From positions 1 through 5,212 of the forward strand of contig DUZI01000333.1 of assembly GCA_013349595.1 (NCBI GenBank): a stretch of DNA of 5,212 nt, in the 5' to 3' direction. The position numbers were made by a program, and so were the translations under genes. This stretch comes from Nitrospirota bacterium (GTDB taxonomy: Bacteria; Nitrospirota; Thermodesulfovibrionia; Thermodesulfovibrionales; Dissulfurispiraceae). Numbering within the stretch: the first letter of the stretch is position 1; each line of letters opens with the position of its first letter. Shown in pieces: positions 1-5,212 of this stretch. The notes under the pieces are model-generated. The model saw nothing but the letters and a program-made list of their open reading frames with translations, was not told the DNA's origin and did not search any database.

Positions 1-384
1 CTTTTGTAAGGGATTATCTACATTTAATAAAGGTCTATCAGAATTTTTACTTATCCTGTTAAATATTGTCTCTGGCTTTGCCCACAAACAAATGACAAAA
101 GAAAAACTCTTTAAGAGCAATAAGTTATCTTCTCTTACTATTGCCCCACCACCAGTAGAAAGGACAATCATCTTTAGGTCAGATAATTCTTTTATTGATT
201 CTGTCTCAATGTCCCTAAATGCAGGCTCACCGATTTTGGAAAATATGTCGTTTATTGTCATCTTTATCTTTTTCTCTATCTCTCTGTCTAAATCAATAAA
301 TTTATAACCGAGTCTTTTTGCAAGAAGTCTTCCCACAGTAGTCTTACCAGTTCCCATAAATCCAGTTAAGGCGATATTTTTCAT
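1..384 (-). CDS. aroK: Shikimate kinase, N-terminal 128 residues (runs off the left edge)
   Basis: Shikimate kinase phosphorylates the 3-hydroxyl of shikimate with ATP, the fifth step of the cytoplasmic chorismate pathway. The visible protein begins MKNIALTGFMGTGKTTVGR, a P-loop with G8, G11, G13, K14 and T15. D31 and D33 (motif DLD) and R57 (motif FRDIE) match the shikimate and magnesium-binding residues of the family. The STGGG motif (76-80) is the shikimate-contacting glycine loop, and R117 in DRPLL marks the start of the LID. Family members are about 160-180 residues long, so roughly the last quarter, including the C-terminal substrate-binding arginine, lies outside the window. The frame stays open to base 1. 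The ATG is only 10 nt after the pyk stop and has no good Shine-Dalgarno, so translation is probably coupled to pyk. aroK and aroL cannot be told apart from sequence alone; aroK is the default symbol. Confidence 0.95.
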   Translation of the reverse strand, partial: MKNIALTGFMGTGKTTVGRLLAKRLGYKFIDLDREIEKKIKMTINDIFSKIGEPAFRDIETESIKELSDLKMIVLSTGGGAIVREDNLLLLKSFSFVICLWAKPETIFNRISKNSDRPLLNVDNPLQK

Positions 385-394
385 CTTTGAGAAA

Positions 395-1813
395 TCAAAC
401 TACCTTGTGCAATCTAACTATGTTTGCCTTTCCGAGAAATGGAGAACTTGCAGCAAAGACAACATTATCACCTCTTTGAATGAAACCCTCTTTGATTAGC
501 TTTTTTTCAACGGTTTTCATAAAGACCTCATCAAGTATTGTCACATCATGGGTTTCTAATGTCATAGCAGTAGTTCCCCAGAATAGTGACATTGCCCTTT
601 GAACCTTTTGATCAGGTGTGAAGGATACTATGGGGACTTTAGGCTTTAATTTTGATAATAACTTTGCAGTAAAACCTGAATGGGTAAATACGATAATTGC
701 CTTTGCGTTAGTGTCTTGAGCAGATTCATTTGCCACAACTGCAATTGCCTCTGGAAAGTTCTTTTCCATTCGATAAAAACGACCAATTCTGTTAAATAAC
801 ATAGTCTCTGTATGTCTTATAATTGTATCCATCATTACTAATGATTGAACAGGAAACTTACCAGCAGCAGTCTCAGCAGACAACATAAGTGCATCAGTAC
901 CATCTAAAACTGCATTAGCCACATCAGTAGCCTCAGCCCTTGTGGGACGGCTGTGTTCCTTCATAGATTCAAGCATCTGGGTTGCTGTGATGACTAATTT
1001 GCCCTTTTTATTTGCCTCTTCGATGAGCATCTTTTGTATAATTGGCACCCTCTCTGTAGGTAGTTCAACACCTAAATCACCCCTTGCAACCATGATACCA
1101 TCAACTATATCAAGTATTTCTTGGATATTATCGAGAGCCTCTGGTTTTTCTATCTTTGCAATGAATGGTGGTAATGTAAGGTTCTTCTTTTTTGCCCAAT
1201 TTTTAATTATCTTAATGTCATCACTACTGCGAACAAAGGAAATAGCCACATAATCAACACCGAGTTCAATACCATAAAGCAAGTCTTTTCTGTCCTTCTC
1301 TGTAAAGGCTGACAGTGTAGTTCTAGAGGAAGGCAGATTGACGCCCTTTTTGGACTTTAAGATTCCACCCTCATGAATTTCTGCAACAAGGTAATCATTC
1401 TCTTTTTTTGTAATACAAAGCCTCAAAAGCCCATCATCAAGGAGTATAAAGTCACCTTTGTTGACATCTGTCAGAAGGGCTGGATAGGAGATGTATATTA
1501 CATCCTTATTGCTTTCATTATAACCGGGCATGAGTTTTATAGATGAACCTGTCTTTAAAGTAACCGCCCCTTTTTCTACCATAGCAACCCTAATCTTGAT
1601 ACCCTGTAAATCCTGTAAAATTGCAGTATTCCTGCCAAGTTTAAAAGCCTCCTGTCTAACATTTTGAGCTACTGCAAAGTGATCCTCATGCGTGCCATGG
1701 GAAAAATTAAGACGAGCCACATCCATACCATTTTTTATAAGAGACCTTATTATCTTTCTGTCATATGAAGCTGGACCAATCGTGCAAACTATTTTTGTCT
1801 TTCTAACATACAC
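395..1813 (-). CDS. pyk: Pyruvate kinase
   Basis: Catalyses the last glycolytic step, PEP + ADP to pyruvate + ATP, in the cytoplasm. At 472 residues it has the usual bacterial length and lacks the extra C-terminal PEP-utiliser domain seen in some Bacilli. The N-terminal segment KTKIVCTIGPAS leads into the barrel; R34, N36, S38 and H39 lie in ARLNFSHG. The B domain spans about residues 76-170. Catalytic K220 and metal ligand E222 lie in AKIEKPEA, metal ligand D246 in ARGDLGVE, and T278 in TATQMLESM. The RPTRAEATDVANAV segment (289-302) and DALMLSAETAAGK (307-319) are typical. The C-terminal regulatory domain (about 355-472) is recognisable but divergent at its end. The motif at 68-76 reads DLQGIKIRV: L69, Q70, K73 and V76 match the potassium-independent class, but Ile72 replaces the usual proline. 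Translation starts at GTG, because an in-frame TAG lies two codons upstream and a strong ribosome site fits. aroK follows after 10 nt. Confidence 0.97.
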   Translation of the reverse strand: MYVRKTKIVCTIGPASYDRKIIRSLIKNGMDVARLNFSHGTHEDHFAVAQNVRQEAFKLGRNTAILQDLQGIKIRVAMVEKGAVTLKTGSSIKLMPGYNESNKDVIYISYPALLTDVNKGDFILLDDGLLRLCITKKENDYLVAEIHEGGILKSKKGVNLPSSRTTLSAFTEKDRKDLLYGIELGVDYVAISFVRSSDDIKIIKNWAKKKNLTLPPFIAKIEKPEALDNIQEILDIVDGIMVARGDLGVELPTERVPIIQKMLIEEANKKGKLVITATQMLESMKEHSRPTRAEATDVANAVLDGTDALMLSAETAAGKFPVQSLVMMDTIIRHTETMLFNRIGRFYRMEKNFPEAIAVVANESAQDTNAKAIIVFTHSGFTAKLLSKLKPKVPIVSFTPDQKVQRAMSLFWGTTAMTLETHDVTILDEVFMKTVEKKLIKEGFIQRGDNVVFAASSPFLGKANIVRLHKVV

Positions 1814-1823
1814 AATCTATTTG

Positions 1824-1830
1824 CCTCCTT
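1824..1830 (-). promoter_or_regulatory. Strong ribosome binding site of pyk; decides the GTG start
   Basis: On the minus strand AAGGAGG lies 10 nt before the GTG at 1813-1811. An in-frame TAG at 1819-1817 rules out any longer version. The ATG at 1809-1807 is in another frame. The GTG start is therefore well supported. Confidence 0.85.
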
Positions 1831-1923
1831 TTTTATAAAATATGTTTTTATTAATACAATTTATAATGCCTTTTATAATTAACCGGATAGTTTATAGCCT
1901 TGAATTAGTTAAGCAACTATTTT

Positions 1924-1955
1924 GTTAATAAAAGGGGAATCTCTAACTCATTAAC
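1924..1955 (-). repeat. Imperfect inverted repeat just after nadB
   Basis: On the minus strand GTTAAT (1955-1950) pairs with ATTAAC (1929-1924). Allowing G-U pairs the stem extends to nine, leaving a 13-nt loop. It begins two bases after the nadB stop, but it is AT-rich and not followed by a T-run. A terminator role is unlikely; it could be an RNA 3' end element, an operator half-site pair, or chance in AT-rich DNA. Confidence 0.25.
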
Positions 1956-1956
1956 T

Positions 1957-3498
1957 CTATTTTTCTCTAGACAATGAAATATGTATCTGCCAATCATCTC
2001 CCCTTTGTTTGAAATCAGACCTGTAATGGGCACCAACACTACCTTTTCTCATCAGGGCACTTTGGACGATTAAATTTGCCACGATAATCATATTTCTTAA
2101 CTCTATCCCCGGTCTTTGAATAAAAATTGAATCAGCTAAATCAGACCATTCTGAAAGTTCTTCTTTTGCTTTGGTTAACGATTTTTCACATCTTATAAGT
2201 CCTACATATTCCCACATTAGTCGCTTGAGCCTTGACCTAATTTCTGTAATCTCTGATTCATTATAAACACTAAAAGATTTGAGATTTACAGTCAGCTCTT
2301 TTGGGTGTTCATTCTTTATCATCTCAGAGGCTTTTAATGCAGACCTATAACCATAAACAAGCCCTTCAAGGAGGCTGTTACTGGCGAGTCTATTTGCCCC
2401 ATGAACACCTGTGCAAGCAGTCTCTCCTGCAGAAAATAGCCTTTCTATATTGGTGGCACCAAATAGGTCAGTCTTTATACCGCCCATAAAATAGTGTGCA
2501 GCAGGTGAGACCGGGATTAGCTCTTTTGTAATATCTAAATCATATTTAAGACAGGTGTTATAAATCCTTGGAAACCTATCTTTTATAAAATTGCCGTCAA
2601 GGTGAGTCAGGTCAAGATATACATGTTTTGCCTTTGTCTTGACCAACTGAGATACAATAGCCCTTGCAACAATGTCACGAGGGGCTAACTCTGCCTTGGG
2701 GTGATATTTAGACATAAAGGCTTCTTTGTTTATATCCCTTAATATTGCCCCCTCCCCTCTCATTGCCTCACTAAGAAGAAATTGAGGTGCCTTTGGAGAA
2801 TAAAGAACCGTTGGATGAAACTGGACAAATTCCATATCTTCCAGTATTGCACCAGCCCTGTAAGCCATTGCCATACCATCTCCTGTAGAAACCGCTGGGT
2901 TTGTTGTCCTTGAATATATCTGACAGGCACCTCCAGTGGTTATAATCACCCCCTTTGCCTTGATGAGCAAAAGCCCTTCTTTTGTTACAGCCAATAGTCC
3001 GCAACAGCTATTGTCACACATCAACAAATCTATGGCAGTACAAAAGGGTATTTTAGAGACATTATCTAAAGCCTTAACTTTGTTTATCAAAACCCTCATA
3101 ATCTCTTGCCCTGTTGAGTCACCTTTAGAATGGAGTATCCTTTTTCTTGAGTGTGCTGCCTCAAGTGTGAAAGAAAGGGAACTGTCTTTTTTGTCAAACT
3201 GGGCACCCCAGTCAATCAATTCAATTATCCTATCAGGACCTTCTTTGACTAATACGCTAACTGCTTCTTCCCTACACAATCCATCTCCTGCCTTGATTGT
3301 GTCTTCAAAGTGAATAGCAACCTCATCGTCATCACTCATAGCAACAGCCACGCCACCTTGAGCATATTCAGTACTACTTTCTGTGGGAATGTCTTTTGTA
3401 ATGACATGAACCCTGCCATGTTTAGCAAGTTCTATGGCTGACCTCAAACCAGCGACGCCACTGCCAACTACAAGGAAATCCGTCTCTATATCCTGCAT
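1957..3498 (-). CDS. nadB: L-aspartate oxidase
   Basis: Oxidises L-aspartate to iminoaspartate, which quinolinate synthase (NadA) condenses with dihydroxyacetone phosphate in de novo NAD synthesis; in anaerobes fumarate can be the electron acceptor. The 513-residue protein opens with an FAD Rossmann motif (VVGSGVAGL, 10-18) and AQGGVAV (46-52). Ser42 sits where succinate dehydrogenases carry the FAD-linking histidine, which argues for NadB rather than SdhA/FrdA. The active-site set E113, H228 (VQFHPT), R274 (APRDIVARA), H335 (AAHY) and R370 (GANRLASN) corresponds to E. coli E121, H244, R290, H351 and R386; spacing among the last four is identical. The helical C-terminal domain (about 415-495) contains ELRNM and GAHYRSDF. 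The family's usual EGGHS or EGAHS is EAAHS here. The ATG lies 13 nt inside the upstream gene and has a GGAAG site. nadA and nadC are not in the window, so NADH synthesis must rely on genes elsewhere. Confidence 0.96.
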   Translation of the reverse strand: MQDIETDFLVVGSGVAGLRSAIELAKHGRVHVITKDIPTESSTEYAQGGVAVAMSDDDEVAIHFEDTIKAGDGLCREEAVSVLVKEGPDRIIELIDWGAQFDKKDSSLSFTLEAAHSRKRILHSKGDSTGQEIMRVLINKVKALDNVSKIPFCTAIDLLMCDNSCCGLLAVTKEGLLLIKAKGVIITTGGACQIYSRTTNPAVSTGDGMAMAYRAGAILEDMEFVQFHPTVLYSPKAPQFLLSEAMRGEGAILRDINKEAFMSKYHPKAELAPRDIVARAIVSQLVKTKAKHVYLDLTHLDGNFIKDRFPRIYNTCLKYDLDITKELIPVSPAAHYFMGGIKTDLFGATNIERLFSAGETACTGVHGANRLASNSLLEGLVYGYRSALKASEMIKNEHPKELTVNLKSFSVYNESEITEIRSRLKRLMWEYVGLIRCEKSLTKAKEELSEWSDLADSIFIQRPGIELRNMIIVANLIVQSALMRKGSVGAHYRSDFKQRGDDWQIHISLSREK

Positions 3499-5114
3499 AT
3501 TATACTTCCGAGTCTCTCTGAAAGCCTTCTATTTACTGAATAATCAACCTTACATTCAACAATACAAGGAACGCCCCCATTTATAGCAGACTTTAGTGTT
3601 GGGATCAATTCATCCTCCCTATCCACTAAATAACCCTTCCATCCAAAAGATTCTGCAAGTCTTACAAAATCAGGATTTGTAAGCCCTACAAAAAAGTCCT
3701 TTTTATATCTATTTTGTTGTTTCCATTGGATTAGTCCGTAACCATTGTCATTAAATAATACTACCGTAAATGCAAGATTGAATCTGCGAGCTGTCTCAAG
3801 TTCTCCTATGGTCATCATAAAGCCACCATCACCTACAACCGCCAAGATATTTTTCTCTGGATAAAGTAATTTTGCAGTTATTGCCGATGGAAGGGCAAAG
3901 CCCATTGATGCAAACCCATTCGATATTATTACTGTATTTGGTTCATAGGCAGGATAGGATCTGCCAATCCAAATCTTGTGAGCACCCACATCACTGATAA
4001 GCATGTCATCTCTCTTTAAAACACTTCTTATAGCTTGTAAAATACTTAATGGACTAAGCCCGCTATCAGTCTTATAAAGCATCTTTGCTTCAAGATCTGA
4101 AAGGACATCTTTCTTTAATTTTTCAAAGTAGGAAAAGTCTTTTTTATTGTTGATGAGATAAGTGATTGCCCTCATATTTAAAACCATATCACCAGTAATC
4201 TCAAGGGCTTGATAGTTTTTATCAATCTCTGCAGGGGTTGTATCAATATGGATAATCTTTTTTTGGTTATCCCACCATTTAGGGCTAAATTCCACTGGAT
4301 CATACCCAATGGCAATTATTAAATCAGCAATATCAATCCCGCATTGCACATAATCTCTTGCCTGAAGACCAATATTTGAGATAAACAAGTCATGATCAGC
4401 AGGTATTGCACCCATCCCCATAAAGGTTGTAACCACTGCTATACCTGCCTTTTCTGCAAAATCTTTAAGTGCATCGCAAGCCTTACTCCTTATGATGCCA
4501 TGACCAGCTATGATAATTGGGAGTTGGGAATTATTTATCAATCTTGAAGCCTCTTTAATCCTCTCGTCACTACAAACTGGATATAGATATTCCAGCCTAT
4601 TGATTGGTATATCTTGAACATCCATATCAGCAATGTCTTCGGGAAATTCAATGTGTGTTGGCCCTGGCTTTTCCATCTCTGCTATCTTAAAGACCTTTCT
4701 AACTGCTTCATTGATTATCTCAGGTTTATCAATCCTAACATTCCATTTTGTGATTGCCCTGAGCATTGAAAGGACATCAATGTATTGATGGGATTCTTTA
4801 TGTCGCCTTGAAGAAGACGCCTGTGCAGTAATAGCCACAAGGGGCGCAAAATCAAGCTGTGCATCAGCGATTCCTGTGACGAGGTTAGTTGCACCAGGGC
4901 CAAGGGTAGAGAAACAAACTCCTGCCTTACCTGTTAGCCTTCCATAGGCATTTGCCATAAAAGATGCACCCCTTTCATCCCTTGTGATTATCGTTTTAAT
5001 CGATGATGAAGTAAGTGCCTTTAGAAACTCAAGATTTTCCTCTCCAGGCAATCCAAAACAATATTCTATTCCTTCATTTTCAAGACATCTGACAAGGAAT
5101 TCTGCACTATTCAT
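3486..5114 (-). CDS. ThDP-dependent acetolactate synthase family enzyme, AlsS/BudB-like (FAD-independent type)
   Basis: Likely condenses two pyruvates to 2-acetolactate plus CO2, feeding valine/leucine synthesis or acetoin/butanediol formation. The 542 residues carry the three domains in order: PYR domain (about 1-165) with catalytic E47 in TRDERGA and GPGATNLVTG (72-81); central domain (about 183-318); and PP domain (about 370-525) with GDGGF (428-432) and, 27 residues after D429, D456 in FNDNGYG as second metal ligand. Catabolic AlsS has aspartate there too, while biosynthetic synthases usually have asparagine. The central motif IGYDPVEFSPKWW (269-281) matches the AlsS/BudB signature and replaces the RFDDR motif of FAD-containing biosynthetic enzymes, so FAD is probably not bound. 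No regulatory small subunit (ilvN) is adjacent. The ATG has a good Shine-Dalgarno, and the stop overlaps nadB. Other ThDP decarboxylases (glyoxylate carboligase, oxalyl-CoA decarboxylase, sulfoacetaldehyde acetyltransferase) are less likely, but substrate is not proved; I therefore give no symbol. Confidence 0.88.
   Translation of the reverse strand: MNSAEFLVRCLENEGIEYCFGLPGEENLEFLKALTSSSIKTIITRDERGASFMANAYGRLTGKAGVCFSTLGPGATNLVTGIADAQLDFAPLVAITAQASSSRRHKESHQYIDVLSMLRAITKWNVRIDKPEIINEAVRKVFKIAEMEKPGPTHIEFPEDIADMDVQDIPINRLEYLYPVCSDERIKEASRLINNSQLPIIIAGHGIIRSKACDALKDFAEKAGIAVVTTFMGMGAIPADHDLFISNIGLQARDYVQCGIDIADLIIAIGYDPVEFSPKWWDNQKKIIHIDTTPAEIDKNYQALEITGDMVLNMRAITYLINNKKDFSYFEKLKKDVLSDLEAKMLYKTDSGLSPLSILQAIRSVLKRDDMLISDVGAHKIWIGRSYPAYEPNTVIISNGFASMGFALPSAITAKLLYPEKNILAVVGDGGFMMTIGELETARRFNLAFTVVLFNDNGYGLIQWKQQNRYKKDFFVGLTNPDFVRLAESFGWKGYLVDREDELIPTLKSAINGGVPCIVECKVDYSVNRRLSERLGSIICRI
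3505..3509 (-). promoter_or_regulatory. Ribosome binding site of nadB, inside the upstream gene
   Basis: GGAAG lies 6 nt before the nadB ATG at 3498-3496. It is a moderate Shine-Dalgarno match, located within the last codons of the acetolactate-synthase-like gene. Ribosomes ending that gene pass directly over it, which suits coupled translation. Confidence 0.55.
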
Positions 5115-5123
5115 TAATTATTT

Positions 5124-5130
5124 CTCCTTT
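5124..5130 (-). promoter_or_regulatory. Ribosome binding site of the acetolactate-synthase-like gene
   Basis: AAAGGAG lies 9 nt upstream of the ATG at 5114-5112, a strong match that supports this start. A short inverted repeat, CTTAT (5155-5151) with ATAAG (5136-5132), ends one base before the site and could influence its access. Confidence 0.8.
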
Positions 5131-5146
5131 ACTTATACCGAAATCC

Positions 5147-5211
5147 AGCGATAAGGCTAAGTCTCTTTCGTTCAGGAGCTATGTTTTGACAGTTCTAATG
5201 CTCCTTTCGCT
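5147..5211 (-). other. Possible structured 5' leader RNA upstream of the acetolactate-synthase-like gene
   Basis: On the minus strand AGCGA (5211-5207) can pair with TCGCT (5151-5147), enclosing a GC-rich hairpin AGGAGC (5205-5200) with GCTCCT (5179-5174) and a 20-nt loop. Two alternative pairings would compete with the outer stem: CGAAA (5170-5166) with TTTCG (5143-5139), and CTTAT (5155-5151) with ATAAG just before the ribosome site. Switching between such folds is what a regulatory leader would do. I do not recognise any known riboswitch class, the window ends at the edge of the structure, and the first part may instead be the end of an upstream gene. All stems are short, so chance is a real alternative. 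Confidence 0.25.
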
Positions 5212-5212
5212 A
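5172..5212 (-). CDS. Possible last codons of an upstream gene, product unknown
   Basis: From the right edge one minus-strand frame reads AKGALELSKHSS and ends at TGA (5174-5172), 57 nt before the acetolactate-synthase-like ATG. The composition is protein-like, resembling the end of an amphipathic helix, and the spacing would suit an operon. Twelve codons are too few to identify a family or exclude chance. A second frame (SERSIRTVKT, stop at 5181-5179) is also open from the edge, so the choice of frame is a weak preference. Confidence 0.25.
   Translation of the reverse strand, partial: AKGALELSKHSS

Larger units (their letters stand above)
1814..1956 (-). other. AT-rich spacer between nadB and pyk; possible but unproven promoter region
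   Basis: This 143-bp gap is only about 24% G+C, clearly lower than the flanking genes, and codes for nothing visible. It is the only gap in the window, apart from the right edge, large enough for a promoter, so pyk-aroK could have its own start here. By eye the best pair is weak: TTGCTT at 1916-1911 and TAAACT at 1894-1889, 16 nt apart. Several TATAAA-like boxes (1896-1891, 1865-1860) lack a matching -35. The 8-bp word TTTATAAT (plus strand) occurs twice, at 1860-1867 and 1872-1879. No GC-rich hairpin with a T-run is present, so there is no evident intrinsic terminator after nadB. Confidence 0.4.

Noticed and set aside
92..307. Open frame on the plus strand, 71 codons, over the shikimate kinase gene.
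   Set aside because: It lies wholly antisense to a well-supported gene with intact motifs, and has no ribosome site or recognisable protein features.
942..1253. Plus-strand open frame of 103 codons opposite pyruvate kinase.
   Set aside because: Shadow of the highly conserved pyruvate kinase core; the translated protein shows no family motif.
1831..1840. Perfect palindrome TTTTATAAAA upstream of the pyk ribosome site.
   Set aside because: Ten-base AT palindromes are expected by chance in a spacer this AT-rich, and no second copy forms an operator pair.
2301..2489. Plus-strand open frame of 62 codons opposite nadB.
   Set aside because: Overlaps the conserved NadB active-site region (GANRLASN and AAHY) in antisense; no independent support.
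2771..3313. Open frames on the minus strand (2771-3004) and plus strand (2936-3313) inside nadB.
   Set aside because: Both are alternative-frame readings of nadB; NadB itself is continuous with every catalytic residue in place, so no frameshift or nested gene is needed.
4715..4903. Alternative-frame minus-strand reading of 62 codons in the ThDP enzyme gene.
   Set aside because: Sits over conserved ThDP-domain sequence that reads correctly in the main frame.
5186..5191. Perfect TTGACA on the plus strand, which could be a -35 box for a gene to the right.
   Set aside because: The matching -10 position falls at or beyond the window edge, and a possible minus-strand gene end covers the same bases; it cannot be judged from this window.
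5143..5212. On the plus strand, AAGGCTAAGTC followed by a GCTATGTTTTGACAG stretch recalls parts of Cas9 tracrRNA and CRISPR repeats.
   Set aside because: There is no repeated unit, no spacer array, no cas gene, and the order is opposite to a normal anti-repeat then nexus. The likeness is short and probably chance.

Overview
The window holds four well-preserved housekeeping metabolic genes, all on the minus strand. In transcription order (right to left) they are: a thiamine-diphosphate (ThDP) enzyme of the acetolactate synthase family, L-aspartate oxidase (nadB), pyruvate kinase (pyk) and the first 128 codons of shikimate kinase (aroK), which runs off the left edge. The DNA is AT-rich and the Shine-Dalgarno sites are strong, so this is a bacterium. 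Gene content and protein style would fit an anaerobic or microaerophilic lineage such as Nitrospirota or a relative, but that is an impression; nothing here fixes the taxon.

Layout, right to left. Positions 5115-5212 are a leader containing inverted repeats, possibly overlapping the last codons of an upstream gene. The acetolactate-synthase-like gene (3486-5114) overlaps nadB (1957-3498) by 13 nt. A 143-bp, very AT-rich spacer (1814-1956) separates nadB from pyk (395-1813), which starts at GTG behind a near-perfect Shine-Dalgarno. After 10 nt comes aroK (1-384, partial). No convincing rho-independent terminator lies between any of these genes, so one transcript could cover them all, with pyk-aroK possibly having its own promoter in the spacer.

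Together the products sit around phosphoenolpyruvate and pyruvate. Pyruvate kinase turns PEP into pyruvate; the acetolactate-synthase-like enzyme probably condenses two pyruvates. Shikimate kinase belongs to the PEP-consuming route to aromatic amino acids, and NadB opens de novo NAD synthesis from aspartate. I see no mobile element, CRISPR array, tRNA or rRNA. I do not find a new biological system. The points worth a second look are the overlapping synthase-nadB pair, the FAD-independent type of synthase signature, an unusual residue in the pyruvate kinase cation-site motif, and the fold potential of the leader.
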